Origin: Acidimicrobiia bacterium
GTDB lineage: Bacteria; Actinomycetota; Acidimicrobiia; Acidimicrobiales; AC-14
Direction: 5' to 3'
Length of the DNA stretch: 63,405 nt
Assembly: GCA_023265045.1 (NCBI GenBank)
Contig: JAHFUQ010000006.1
Span: 1 to 63,405, forward strand
The translations under genes and the position numbers were made by a program. The notes below the pieces were generated by a model. That model was not told where the DNA came from, did not search any database, and worked only from the letters and a program-made list of their open reading frames with translations. Shown here one piece after another: positions 51,830 through 63,405 of this stretch. Positions within the stretch are counted from its first letter, which is position 1, and each line of letters opens with the position of its first letter.

Positions 51830-51980
51830 TGGAGCGGCCGAACTGTTGGACGCCGAAGGACGACTCGAAGCTGCCGCGCGCGTGCTCGGGGCGGCGGAGA
51901 CCCACTACGAGCGGGTCCGATCGAGCGTTGGCGTCGCGACTCAGTTCAGGCGACGGCGCCTTCGCAGTCGCCTGAACTGA
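51830..51980 (+). pseudogene. C-terminal tail of a LuxR/ATPase-type regulator
   Basis: The frame ending at the TGA at 51978 reads AELLDAEGRLEAAARVLGAA and ETHYERVRSSVG, a piece like the last TPR helices of large LuxR-type (LAL/AfsR) regulators. No upstream domain is left; a few residues (LLYHACLER) before it lie in another frame. It is a gene remnant. Confidence 0.45.
51941..51980. repeat. 14-bp inverted repeat at the end of the regulator remnant
   Basis: TCAGTTCAGGCGAC (51941) and GTCGCCTGAACTGA (51967) are exact complements around 12 bases. It overlaps the stop of the remnant, and may be its old terminator. Confidence 0.75.
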
Positions 51981-52302
51981 GGGTCGTCGGCTGCCCGCCG
52001 CCACGGCCCTCGACGCAGCCTTCGAAAGGCGCTCGCCGGTCGTCCACTGACGCTCGGCAGCTCGAGGAGGCGACGACGAGGAAAGAGCCACATGAGCCGC
52101 GCCGGCGGCAAAACGAGCGCAGTTCGTAGGCGTACCCCAAAATCCCCGGACACCGGGGGAGGTCCACCGTGTCGACCGCGGCGGACGACAGCGTCGCAGT
52201 CGCTTGCGCTCCCGTAGCGATCGGATCAGGATTGCGCCGGCCGGGCAGCCAGGGGCCCGGAGGCGTGGGTCAAGCGGAGCGATGTCCGGATTGGGAGGGG
52301 CT

Positions 52303-53922
52303 ATGGGTTTCGCGCTCGGCCGGCGGTCTGGGTTCGCGGTTCTGGGCGTGGGGTGCATCGCGCTCGTCGCGACGACCGGAGGGGCGGCGGCGCAGAGTCC
52401 CGGGTCGCCCGTCGTCGAGGCATCGCGGCAGGTGACGGTCGACAACGATCCGACCAGGCTGTTCGACGTGCCGACGGTCGCCGTGCATCCCGGCGACCCC
52501 CATACCATCGTCGTCGCCGTCGGCGATGCGCGCAACGGCGGATGCCAGCTCAGGGTGTCGCGAGACGGTGGGCTGTCATGGACGACCACCGCGCACAACC
52601 TCATGCCCAAAAGCCTGCCGTACTGCGTCCACCGCAACACCGGCTCCTACATCGCGCCCGCCTTCGCCGCCGACGGCACGCTCTACGTCGCGCTGAGCGG
52701 CACACCGGCCGAGGACCACCCCAACGGCCCGATGACCGCCATCGTCGCCCGGTCCAAGGACCTCGGCGCCACCTTCGAGACCTCGGTCGTGGCCACGCCC
52801 CGCAGCGACATCACATTCACGAACGCCGACGGGCGGGTGGAGACCAACCTGATCGAGCAGCACCGCTACGCCAGCATCGCGGTCGACCCCGTCGACTCCA
52901 ACCTCGTGTACCGGGGCTGGCGGTTCGGCCTGCGTGGCACGGTGGTCGAGAACGCCGCTCCCCGCCAGCCCCTCGTCTCGGTCTCATCGGACGGCGGCAG
53001 GACGTGGTCGAAGGCCGTGAACGTCCTCAGCCCCCTGCCCAGCGGCGAAAAGATCTACGCCGGCGACGTGCCGGTCATGGTGATCGGCGCCGACCACGCC
53101 GTCTACGCGTTCACCAAGGAGATCCAAGACGTCGCCATCCCCGCCGCCCAGCGGGGCAAGGCGCGGTTGCTGATGTCGAAGTCGACGGACTCGGGCAAGA
53201 CCTGGACCATGTCGGTGATCAACGCCGGGGCGTCGTCGGTGACCAACCCGTTCGCCGCCATCGACCCGCGCAACGGGCGCCTCTACGTGACCTGGGACCA
53301 GCGCGAGGGCAACGACGCTCAGAAGGTGCTGTTGATCTCCTCCGGCGACGGCGGCAAGACGTGGTCCGAGGCCCGCAGTCTGCCCGACGACCCGGCGTCG
53401 AAGGGGATCGAGCACTACAACCCCGGCATCTCGGTGGCGCCCGACGGTCGCGTCGACGTCGCCTGGTGGGACTTCCGCAACGACCCCGCCTTCGTTCCCC
53501 GCACCGCCACCGCCGCGCCCCGCATCCGTTACGCCGACGTCTACATGACGTCGTCGACCGACGGCGGCCGGTCGTGGGCCCCCAACGTCCGGGTCACCGA
53601 TCGGGCCATCGACACGTCGATCGGCGTCACGTTCAGCAACTACGGCTTGCGTGGCACAGTCGGGATCGCCTCGACCAACTCGGTCGCCTACTTGGTCTGG
53701 CCGGACTCCCGTGCCGGGCGTCCCGACCTGGAGTCCGAGGACGCCTATCTCACGCGGGTCCGATTCGCAGAGGATGCGATCGCGGGGGGCGGCGACGGAG
53801 GGACCTCGAGCGGCGCATGGATGGCGTTCGGTGCGGCCTTGGCCGTCGCCGTCGGCGGCCTTGCGTTGGTGGTGGGCACTCGGATCGCTCGGCCCTCCGC
53901 GCCTGCCGCCGAGCGGGCATGA
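52303..53922 (+). CDS. Secreted BNR/Asp-box sialidase-like beta-propeller protein
   Basis: The 539-residue protein has a signal peptide (FALGRRSGFAVLGVGCIALV…), at least five Asp boxes (SRDGGLSWTT, SSDGGRTWSK, STDSGKTWTM, SGDGGKTWSE, STDGGRSWAP) and a C-terminal membrane helix (AWMAFGAALAVAVGGLALVV) with a basic tail. It is thus anchored outside the cell. Sialidase catalytic residues are not evident. The start is either ATG 52303 (after GGGAGGGG) or ATG 52282. The 320 bases before the gene, after the regulator remnant, hold nothing recognisable. Confidence 0.82.
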   Translation: MGFALGRRSGFAVLGVGCIALVATTGGAAAQSPGSPVVEASRQVTVDNDPTRLFDVPTVAVHPGDPHTIVVAVGDARNGGCQLRVSRDGGLSWTTTAHNLMPKSLPYCVHRNTGSYIAPAFAADGTLYVALSGTPAEDHPNGPMTAIVARSKDLGATFETSVVATPRSDITFTNADGRVETNLIEQHRYASIAVDPVDSNLVYRGWRFGLRGTVVENAAPRQPLVSVSSDGGRTWSKAVNVLSPLPSGEKIYAGDVPVMVIGADHAVYAFTKEIQDVAIPAAQRGKARLLMSKSTDSGKTWTMSVINAGASSVTNPFAAIDPRNGRLYVTWDQREGNDAQKVLLISSGDGGKTWSEARSLPDDPASKGIEHYNPGISVAPDGRVDVAWWDFRNDPAFVPRTATAAPRIRYADVYMTSSTDGGRSWAPNVRVTDRAIDTSIGVTFSNYGLRGTVGIASTNSVAYLVWPDSRAGRPDLESEDAYLTRVRFAEDAIAGGGDGGTSSGAWMAFGAALAVAVGGLALVVGTRIARPSAPAAERA

Positions 53923-55313
53923 CCTCGATTGCCATCTTTCCGCCACGGTCTCGCCGCCTGCCTATTGAGGAACGCCCGCAGTCGTAGCGGTCGGAGCGAG
54001 GGCGTAACACCGGCCGCGGAGCGATCGCCTTCGGTCGGCACGCGCGCGACGATCGAGCCCGCATCGGGCCGGACCGACGCATCCGAGGACATAGCCGACA
54101 TCGCCGTTCGGCCGCGACCTCACGATGACCGCAGCACCGGCGGGGAGGGGCTTCGCACGGTCCAGGGCGCCGAAGTCTGCCGTTGGCTGGGGCGCTGGCG
54201 GCCGCCGCCTCCCCTCGGTGCGCTCGGCGCGCTCGCGGCGCTGCTTCCCGCCGCGGTTTGTCGAGGAATGCCGCGTCTCCGGCGCGACCTGGCGCCGACA
54301 CGGCCTCGGCGTCGCGGCTGTGTCGTTCAGCCTGCCCGGGAGGGGACCTTCGACCCTATTGGGAGGTCCCGGTCGGTGGCTGAATAAGGGGAGGGAGAGC
54401 CGCACTGGCTCCCGGACGAGACGAGGAGCCGATGACATGAACCCGATCCTTACCATTGCCGGAATTGTTCCGGGCGCGCCCGAAATGACCAACTGGCGTT
54501 CAGGGATGAACCGTCCGACCTCGGGCGCGACGTCCTCCTTCCGGGGTCCCTGCATCTCGATGGCGGGCGTGACCTTCAGCACCCCGACGGTTTCCCACTG
54601 GAGGACCTCCTACCCCAACGGCGAGTCCATCTACGTCGACGCGCTGCGGCGGGCAGACGCCCAGGCCGCGCTCGAGTCCAAGGTTTCGGGGCTCCCGCGG
54701 CGGTCGACAAGTCGGCGAGCGCCTCGCGGCGGCCAGCCCAAGGCGGCGTAAGCAGCCGAGGCCACCCGCCCACGGCGGTGTCGCGCTGGAACAGCGAAAC
54801 GTGTGGACCAGACGATCACCGCCCGGCTTGCCGACCCGCTCCATCGACCGGCGCCAGCGGCCCGTGGCCGGGGCTGACCGTGCTGGCGCCTGGCGGGACC
54901 GGGGGGGAGCCTCATCTCGTATGAATCAGCCGAAGCGCCGTGATCTTCGGCATCTGGACCGAAATCACGCGCTTCGGACGATTTCAGTTTAGCGGCGAGC
55001 AAGCGACGGGCCGGTTCTCCCTCTGAGGGCCGGCCGGCGTGCGGTGGACACCCCACCCCATCTCCACGAGGCGCTGGCGGCCCGTCGCCGGGCGACGCCA
55101 GCCCGATCCGTCGGCGTCGATGACCAGGCGCGGGTCGGGGGCCTCCACTCGCAGTGGAAGAGCACGGAGCTCGAATTGAGAGGGCTTTTCCGGCCCCTTC
55201 TTGGGGTCTGACGTCAAACAGGTATATGTTTTCGACTCGCAGACAGGTGACCGGGGGATCTTCGGCCGTCGGACGGACTTGACGGGTCGAGGCGGGACAG
55301 GAGGAGCGAGAGC
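53923..55313. other. Long stretch without a convincing gene
   Basis: Only one frame is worth mention: 54437-54751 on the plus strand (104 codons, starting MNPILTIAGIVPGAP) after a GAGGAGCC leader. It has no homology that I recognise and degrades into arginine-rich text, so I do not call it. The rest shows no RNA, repeat or mobile-element signal. It looks like decayed or regulatory DNA. Confidence 0.45.
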
Positions 55314-55757
55314 GTGAGGCGTTTCGTTGTGATGTCGGGTCTGGCTCTGCTGCCGGCGCTGGCCCTCGGGGCGTGCAGCGGAGGTTCCAAGACGAGCGGC
55401 CCGGAGCGGGCCGTGATCGCCAAGGCCGAGGTGATCTGCCAGGACACGCAGGACAAGGTCGGAAGCAAGCTGGGCGACGACCCCGCCGCCGATCGTGACG
55501 CCATCCGCGCCGCGACCGACCAGCTCATGGCGATCAGCGCCCCCACCCAGAACCAGCAGGCGTGGACCCTGTTCGTCCAGAGCACCAACAACCTCTGGAT
55601 CACCCTCGACGATGTCGCGCAGTCGCTCGACCCCAACGTCAACGACAAGGCGCGGGCGGACCGGGCGCGGGCGACGGTGAAGACGGTCAACAACCTCGTC
55701 AAGAAGTACGCCGCCGACTACAACATGCCGGAATGCGCCAAGGGGTACGGCCGGTAG
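55314..55757 (+). CDS. Small lipoprotein of unknown function
   Basis: The 147-residue protein has a signal peptide with lipobox LGAC (RRFVVMSGLALLPALALGAC) and a helical domain with two cysteines (EVICQDTQDKVG, MPECAKGYGR). It may be a small helical surface protein. AGGAGG lies nine bases before the GTG. Its TAG stop forms part of the -10 box of hemQ. Confidence 0.72.
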   Translation: MRRFVVMSGLALLPALALGACSGGSKTSGPERAVIAKAEVICQDTQDKVGSKLGDDPAADRDAIRAATDQLMAISAPTQNQQAWTLFVQSTNNLWITLDDVAQSLDPNVNDKARADRARATVKTVNNLVKKYAADYNMPECAKGYGR

Positions 55758-55766
55758 GATCGGGCG

Positions 55767-56459
55767 ATCAGCCCGCTCGAACCCGTTTCCCCCGCCGAGG
55801 GGTGGGGCGTCCTCCACCTCTTCCTGACGATCCCTCCCGGCGGCGCCGACCCGGAGGCGATCACGGCGGCGGTCAAGTCATGCCAGGCCGATGACCACCA
55901 GGTCGTGACCTTTGCCGTGCTCGGGCACAAGGCCGAACTGGGCGCCATGGCCCTCGGGCCCGACCTGTGGCGCCTGCAGCGGCTCCAGGCCGACCTCGTG
56001 GCCGCGGGCCTGCACCTCACGACGTCGTACCTTTCGCTGACCGAGGTATCCGAGTACGCCAAGGGCATGCCGGCGGAGCGCCTCGAGCCTCGCCTCCACC
56101 CCCAGCTGCCGCCGCCCGACGCTCGGGTGATGTGCTTCTACCCGATGTCGAAGCGGCGCGACACCACCGGCAACTGGTACACCCTGCCCTACGACGAGCG
56201 TTACCGGCTGATGGAGGGCCACGGCCGGGTCGGGCGCAACTACCGGGGCCGGATCGTCCAGCTCATCACCGGCTCGACCGGCCTGGACGACTGGGAGTGG
56301 GGTGTCACCCTGTTCGCCCAGGACCCGGCCGCCATCAAGGCATGCGTGCACGAGATGCGCTTCGACGAGGCGTCGGCGATCTACGCCGAATTCGGCCCGT
56401 TCTACATTGGTCTCCTCGCGGAGGTGGAGGACGTGTTGGCGCGGGTGAGCCGGGCCTGA
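55767..56459 (+). CDS. hemQ: Coproheme decarboxylase HemQ (chlorite dismutase family)
   Basis: The protein (230 residues from the proposed start) has EGWGVLHLFLTIPPGGADPE, VLGHKAELGAMALGPDLWRL, VSEYAKGMPAERLEPRLHPQ, FYPMSKRRDTTGNWYTLPYD and the helix FDEASAIYAEFGPFYIG. The Y of WYTLPYD is the catalytic tyrosine. It makes heme b from coproheme in monoderm bacteria. No ATG, GTG or TTG lies before the conserved GWGVLHLF, but an ATC at 55767 gives ISPLEPVSPAEGWG, the length expected. TAGGAT lies six bases before it. Confidence 0.92.
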   Translation: MSPLEPVSPAEGWGVLHLFLTIPPGGADPEAITAAVKSCQADDHQVVTFAVLGHKAELGAMALGPDLWRLQRLQADLVAAGLHLTTSYLSLTEVSEYAKGMPAERLEPRLHPQLPPPDARVMCFYPMSKRRDTTGNWYTLPYDERYRLMEGHGRVGRNYRGRIVQLITGSTGLDDWEWGVTLFAQDPAAIKACVHEMRFDEASAIYAEFGPFYIGLLAEVEDVLARVSRA

Positions 56460-56507
56460 ACGGTACGCTTGGCCTTCTGAGGTGAATAAACGCAAAGGAG
56501 CGTTGAC

Positions 56508-57701
56508 ATGACCCGTCGTACGCGGTCCGGCTGGAGGCTCATTGCCCTCGTGGCCGTTTCGTCCCTTCTCCTCGCCGCCTGCGGCAGCGACAAGAAAACC
56601 GAGACAACGGGCGGCAGCCAGGGCTCCGGCTCTGCGACGATCGGCTTCGTAGGAGCGCTGACGGGCGACAACGCCAATCTCGGCATCAACATCCGCGACG
56701 GCATCAAGGTCGCCATCGCCGAGGAGAACGCCAAGGGCGGCACCCAGATCAACCTGAAGGAGTTCGACACCGCGGGCGACGCCGCCCAGGCGTCGACGAT
56801 CAAGGACCAGTTCATCGGCGACAAGTCGGTCATCGGCATCGTCGGCCCCGCCTTCTCGGGCGAGACCAAGGCCGTGCTTCCCGCCCTGCAGGCGGCCGGG
56901 CTCCCGATGATCAGCTCCTCGGCCACCAACAAGGACCTCCCCAACGTGGTCCCCGGCCAGACCGTGTTCCACCGGGTCATCGCCGACGACGCCCTGCAGG
57001 CGAACGGCATCGTCGCCTACCTCAACTCGGTGACGCCGAAGCCCACCAAGGTGGCGATCGTGCACGACAACACCGAGTACGGCAAGGGGCTGGCGGACGA
57101 CGTCGACAAGGGCGTGGCGGCCAAGGGCCTCACCAAGGCGACCAGTGCCCCGCTCGTGGTCGACCCCAAGGCGCAGGACTTCTCGTCCACCGTCAACGCC
57201 CTCAAGAACGCCGCCCCGTCGCACATCTTCTACGGCGGCTACTACGCGGAGGCGGGCCGGCTGCGCAAGCAGCTCGTCGACGCCAAGGTCACGGCCGACT
57301 TCATCAGCGGCGACGGTTCGCTCGACGGCGGGTTCATCACCGCCGCCGGGGCCGCCCAGGCGGAAGGGGCCAAGCTGAGCTGCCCCTGCAACCTCGCCCT
57401 CGAGTCCTCGACCGGCTCCCTCAAGTCGTTCTACGACAGCTTCAAGGCCAAGATCGGCAAGGACCCGGGCCTCTACTCGCCTGAGGCCTACGACGCCACC
57501 AAGATCTTCATCCAGGGGATCAAGGCGGGGAACACCGACCGAGCGAAGCTGCTCGCCTACATCGAGGGCTTCGGCTCCTACCAGGGCGTCTCCAAGACCA
57601 TCGAGTTCGAGGCCAACGGCAACCTCAAGGCGAAGACGTTCTTCGTCTTCCAGGTGAAGTCGGGCAAGATCACCCCGCTCCAGCAGATCGAAGCCAGCTA
57701 G
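56508..57701 (+). CDS. livK: Branched-chain amino-acid ABC transporter, substrate-binding lipoprotein
   Basis: The 397-residue protein has a lipoprotein signal (LIALVAVSSLLLAAC) and the two-lobed fold of leucine-binding proteins: IGFVGALTGDNANLGINIRD, GIVGPAFSGETKAVLPALQA, MISSSATNKDLPNVVPG and HDNTEYGKGLADDVDKG. AAAGGAGCG precedes the ATG; TACGCT (56463) is a likely -10. It is the first gene of the liv operon. Confidence 0.93.
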   Translation: MTRRTRSGWRLIALVAVSSLLLAACGSDKKTETTGGSQGSGSATIGFVGALTGDNANLGINIRDGIKVAIAEENAKGGTQINLKEFDTAGDAAQASTIKDQFIGDKSVIGIVGPAFSGETKAVLPALQAAGLPMISSSATNKDLPNVVPGQTVFHRVIADDALQANGIVAYLNSVTPKPTKVAIVHDNTEYGKGLADDVDKGVAAKGLTKATSAPLVVDPKAQDFSSTVNALKNAAPSHIFYGGYYAEAGRLRKQLVDAKVTADFISGDGSLDGGFITAAGAAQAEGAKLSCPCNLALESSTGSLKSFYDSFKAKIGKDPGLYSPEAYDATKIFIQGIKAGNTDRAKLLAYIEGFGSYQGVSKTIEFEANGNLKAKTFFVFQVKSGKITPLQQIEAS

Positions 57702-57724
57702 CCATCCAAACCTGCTTTCGGTGC

Positions 57725-58656
57725 CTGGCCCAGCAGTTTGGGCCGCAGACCGTTGACGGCCTCACGCTGGGGGCCATCTACGCGCTGATCGCGCTGGGGT
57801 ACACGCTGGTCTACGGCGTCCTCCGGCTCATCAACTTCGCCCACTCCGAGATCTTCATGGTCGGCGTGTTCGCCAGCCTCTTCGCCATGCACGGCCTTGG
57901 GATCGAGCCCAGCGACGGCACGAAATCGGGGCTCGCGCTCGTCGGCGTGCTGCTGGTGGTAACGGTCGTCGCCATGGCCGTCTCGGGGGGGACGGCCCTG
58001 CTCATGGAGCGCATCGCCTATCGGCCGCTCCGTCGGCGCAACGCGCCCCGTCTGGCCGCGCTCATCACCGCCATCGGGATCTCGCTGTTCCTACAGGAGT
58101 TGTTCGCTTTGCGGTACGGCCGCAACGCCCTCGGGTTCCCCCGCGTGCTCGAGAAGCGCCAGCTGGCCGACATCGGCGGCGCCAACATTCGTAGCGACAA
58201 GGTGCTCGTGGTCGTGGCCGCCATCGTCTTGATGATCGCCCTCGACCGGTTCGTGGCGCGCACCCGGCTCGGCCGCGGCATCCGGGCGACGGCCCAGGAC
58301 CCCGAGACGGCCGCGCTCATGGGTGTCGACATCAACCGGGTGGTCGCGGTCACGTTCCTCCTGGGCGGGCTGCTGGCCGGCGCGGCGGGGACCCTCTTCG
58401 GCGTCTTCTTCGAGCAGGCCCGCTACAACATCGGCTTCCTGCCCGGCATCAAGGCGTTCACGGCCGCCGTCCTCGGCGGGATCGGCAACATCCGCGGCGC
58501 CCTCCTGGGCGGCTTCCTGCTGGGCCTGCTGGAGAACTGGGGCGCGGCGGTGCTGGGCGCCGAGTGGAAGGACGTCTTCGCCTTCGCCGTGCTCGTGCTC
58601 GTGCTCATGTTCCGCCCCACCGGGTTGCTGGGCGAGAGCCTGGCCAAGTCACGCGC

Positions 58657-58660
<4 letters not shown>
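57725..58660 (+). CDS. livH: Branched-chain amino-acid ABC permease LivH
   Basis: The permease has QTVDGLTLGAIYALIALGYT, VLRLINFAHSEIFMVGVFAS and QDPETAALMGVDINRVVAVT, conserved in LivH. The conserved N terminus extends well before the first ATG (57857), and no ATG, GTG or TTG is present in frame after the livK stop. A CTG at 57725 gives the usual distance to TVDGL; an ATC at 57704 is the alternative. About eight membrane helices are visible. It overlaps the next gene by ATGA. Confidence 0.88.
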
Positions 58661-60647
<1,987 letters not shown>

Positions 60648-60651
<4 letters not shown>

Positions 60652-60721
60652 GCGAGCCGCAGGCGAGCGAACCAATGACACAGCAGCCCCGGTCACCGGG
60701 GCGGCCGCCGGAGGCGGCAAC

Positions 60722-60725
<4 letters not shown>
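60648..60725 (+). CDS. Possible 25-codon coupling ORF between livG and livF
   Basis: A GTG overlapping the livG stop opens a frame of 25 codons (SEPQASEPMTQQPRSPGR…) that ends in a TGA overlapping the livF start (GTGA). The flanks share the 15-bp repeat GGCAACGTGAGCGAG, suggesting that it arose by duplication. It may only carry ribosomes from one gene to the next. Confidence 0.35.
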
Positions 60726-61449
<724 letters not shown>

Positions 61450-61453
<4 letters not shown>

Positions 61454-62178
61454 CCGAGCTCCTCTGCATCCGTGACGCCTACCTGCGGACGTTCACCGCC
61501 TGGGTCGTGGAGGTGCGGGGCAACGACGTCCGCCTCGACCGGACTGCCTTCTACCCGACCGGCGGTGGGCAGCCGCACGACACGGGCTCTCTGTCGTGGC
61601 GTTCGCGCACGCAGCCGGTGGGGGAAGCACCGGTCGTCGCGGTGTGGAAGGAGGGCGGCGACGTGTGGCACGCCTTGTCGGGCGCTCCTCCGGCGGTCGG
61701 CGACTCGGTCGAAGGCACGGTCGACTGGGAGCGCCGCCACGCCCTGATGCGCACCCACACGGCCCTGCACGTCCTCTGCGGGGTGATCTGGCAGCGCTGG
61801 GGCGTGCCCGTCACGGGCGGCAACATGGAGCCGCTTTCGGCCCGCATGGACTTCGAGTTCGACCCGTTGCCGGAGGGGTTCGGCGCCACCGTCGAATCGA
61901 TGGTCAACGACGCGCTGGCCGCCGCCCATCCCGTCGAGGTCGCCTGGGTGCCCCGCCCCGAGGCGTTCGGCGACGCCGACCTGATCCGTACCAAAGTCTC
62001 GCTCATCCCCGAGGGCGTCGACCCGATCCGGGTCATCGACATCGTCGGGCTCGACAAGCAAGCCGACGGTGGGCTCCACGTGCGGTCCACCGCCGAGGTC
62101 GGGCGCGTCCGGGTGGTCAAGACCGAGAGCAAGGGCAAGGGCTTCAAGCGGGTGCGCCTGGAGGTTGTAGATGGGTGA
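61450..62178 (+). CDS. AlaX-type alanyl-tRNA editing protein
   Basis: The 242-residue protein has FYPTGGGQPHDTGSLSW at the start, the zinc motif RTHTALHVLCGVIWQ (HxxxH) and late in the chain ADGGLHVRSTAEVGRVRVVK. In typical AlaX/AlaRS editing domains the last motif is CxxxH; here the cysteine is replaced by aspartate or alanine. It should hydrolyse mischarged Ser- or Gly-tRNA-Ala, although the changed zinc site leaves doubt. It overlaps both neighbours. Confidence 0.85.
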
Positions 62179-62962
62179 CCTGGCATTGTTGCGCGACCGC
62201 CTGTCGTGCCTCGACCGGGTGGTGGTTGCATTCAGCGGCGGCGCCGACTCCGCCTTCCTCGCATGGGTCGCCCACGACACCCTGGGGTCCGATCGCTCCC
62301 TGGCCGTGACCGCGGTCTCCGCCTCGCTGGCCGGCGACGAGCGAGACGACTGCGCCGCGCTCGCGGCCGAGTGGGGGCTCCGGTGGACCGAGGTGCAGAC
62401 CAACGAACTGGCTCGGCCCGAGTACGTCGCCAACGACCGCGACCGCTGCGCCCACTGCAAGGCCGAGCTGATGGACGTCGTCGCGCCGGTCGCCGCGGCC
62501 GAGGCCGCCACCGTGCTGCTGGGGGTCAACCTCGACGACCTCGGCGATCACCGGCCGGGCCAAGCCGTGGCGGCGTCGCTCGGCGCCGCCTTCCCGCTCG
62601 TGGACGCCCAGTTCACCAAGGCCGACGTCCGCGCCGAGTCCCGCCGGCTGGGCTTGCGTACCTGGGACAAGCCGGCGGCGGCCTGTTTGGCGAGCCGCAT
62701 CCCCCATGGCGTGCCCGTCACGCTGGGCAACCTGGGCCGCGTCGAGACCGCCGAGGCCGCCCTCCGTCGCCTCGGCTTCGCCCAGGTGCGCGTCCGCCAC
62801 TACGGCGATGCCGCTCGGATCGAGGTGGAGCCCGCCGACCTGGCCCGAGCGGTGGCGCTCCGGCTCGACATCGTCGCCGCCGCCCAAGCGGCCGGGTACC
62901 GCTACGTGACGCTCGACCTCGAAGGCTTTCGCTCCGGCAACCTGTCCCCAGCCGACACGTAG
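62171..62962 (+). CDS. larE: ATP-dependent sacrificial sulfur transferase LarE-like
   Basis: The 263-residue PP-loop protein has VVVAFSGGADSAFLAWVAHD (ATP loop), ANDRDRCAHCKAELMD and WDKPAAACLASRIPHGVPV, whose cysteine near residue 172 matches the sacrificial cysteine (C176 of Lactobacillus LarE). In that system LarE gives up sulfur for the nickel-pincer cofactor of lactate racemase. LarB and LarC are not in the window, so the product here may differ. It overlaps alaX by 8 bp. Confidence 0.85.
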   Translation: MGDLALLRDRLSCLDRVVVAFSGGADSAFLAWVAHDTLGSDRSLAVTAVSASLAGDERDDCAALAAEWGLRWTEVQTNELARPEYVANDRDRCAHCKAELMDVVAPVAAAEAATVLLGVNLDDLGDHRPGQAVAASLGAAFPLVDAQFTKADVRAESRRLGLRTWDKPAAACLASRIPHGVPVTLGNLGRVETAEAALRRLGFAQVRVRHYGDAARIEVEPADLARAVALRLDIVAAAQAAGYRYVTLDLEGFRSGNLSPADT

Positions 62963-63361
62963 ATCGGCGCGAGCAGCTTCGTATTAGCACGAGATGTCGC
63001 TCGCCGCCGCCCGCGCCGGAGCGTTATGGGGCCGTCCCCGCGCTCGGCAACGCCGGTTCCTGGGCACGTGGGGAGCCTGGCTGGATCCGGCGCAAGATCC
63101 AGCCCACACGCGCATTCTGGGCCATAGTTCGGCTCGCGGCCGCGGTGCGCGTATCTACGAATCCGGCGCGGATCGAGCGAAGGTTGGGCCCGGTAGGCCG
63201 CGGCGCGGATCGGCAGTTCTGCGTCAACGAAGGACAGCGAATCCGGCGAGGGCGACGCCGACGACGAACCACCCGCTGGCAAGAGCCCTGTCTGTCAGGC
63301 TGACGTGAGACACCTGCTGTAGCCGCCATCCCTCAGGGCGAGAACAGGATCACGTAGACCA
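62963..63361. other. Intergenic stretch without recognisable features
   Basis: I find no RNA gene, repeat or supported frame in these 400 bases. Confidence 0.5.
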
Positions 63362-63405
63362 ATGACCATGACTAATGCAGCCCTGCTCGCGCGCGCCCAT
63401 GATGG
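63362..63405 (+). CDS. Possible start of a gene cut by the window edge
   Basis: The last 44 bases read ATG ACC ATG ACT AAT GCA and continue LLARAHDG. The short frame could be the start of a protein, but nothing more can be said. Confidence 0.3.
   Translation, partial: MTMTNAALLARAHD

Noticed and set aside
54437..54751. 104-codon frame with a plausible leader
   Set aside because: No recognisable family, and it decays into low-complexity Arg-rich text; support too weak for a gene call.

Overview
The window is about 63.4 kb of very GC-rich DNA from an actinobacterium. Supporting families are CarD, a DUF3263 protein, HemQ (coproheme decarboxylase), mycothiol-type DinB-like proteins, a LytR C-terminal-domain protein and many serine/threonine-rich lipoproteins. 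No rRNA or marker gene fixes the rank. The overall character (solo groEL with a CIRCE element, clpS next to a DUF2017 gene, many leaderless genes with TANNNT -10 boxes) would suit an Acidimicrobiia-like lineage, but that is inference.

Layout. 0-9.5 kb: an rRNA methyltransferase-like gene and two flavoenzymes, then an eroded zone full of gene remnants (EF-hand-like, VapC, ribbon-helix-helix, ADP-ribosylation/crystallin-J1-like, FAD oxidase, PH-like, integrase). 9.5-12.3 kb: a very small integrative element in tRNA-Glu(UUC), bounded by a 44-bp direct repeat, with an integrase and three small cargo genes. 12.3-28.8 kb: mostly housekeeping and accessory genes (S51-like/CysRS-tail fusion, hydrolase, plsY-degV, arsR-SRPBCC, clpS-DUF2017, ctaA, ABC exporter, an unusual metallopeptidase operon, HAD hydrolase, soxR). 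28.8-32.3 kb: a second eroded zone with a broken TIR/NB-ARC gene, an integrase tail and a frameshifted PIN toxin beside tRNA-Ser(CGA). 32.4-39.7 kb: a conserved information-processing block (tadA, tRNA-Ser, SRP RNA, radA, disA, carD, ispD, ispF, a Bacillus-type sigH, pyrE fused closely to tRNA-Thr). 39.8-44.4 kb: compatible-solute genes (otsB, otsA, gpgP-like, gpgS). 44.4-46.4 kb: a SAM-I riboswitch in front of a threonine-synthase-like gene and a MoaD/ThiS-like sulfur carrier. 46.4-55.3 kb: a giant delta-60/RCC1 secreted protein, groEL, a BNR-repeat sialidase-like protein and sparse DNA. 55.3-63.4 kb: a lipoprotein, hemQ, a complete branched-chain amino-acid ABC system with a fused LivM-LivG, an AlaX-type editing protein and LarE.

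The most interesting signals are these. (1) The SAM-riboswitch/threonine-synthase-like/sulfur-carrier operon looks like a protein-thiocarboxylate route to homocysteine. (2) At least fourteen genes have a TANNNT box 6-9 nt before the start codon; in five of them the TAG of that box is also the stop codon of the upstream gene, and two of those five (otsA, hemQ) have an ATC where the start codon is expected. (3) pyrE begins two nucleotides after the 3' end of tRNA-Thr. (4) The 2.8-kb tRNA-Glu element carries unknown cargo. (5) A metallopeptidase operon repeats the same C-terminal tail in a 54-residue neighbour.
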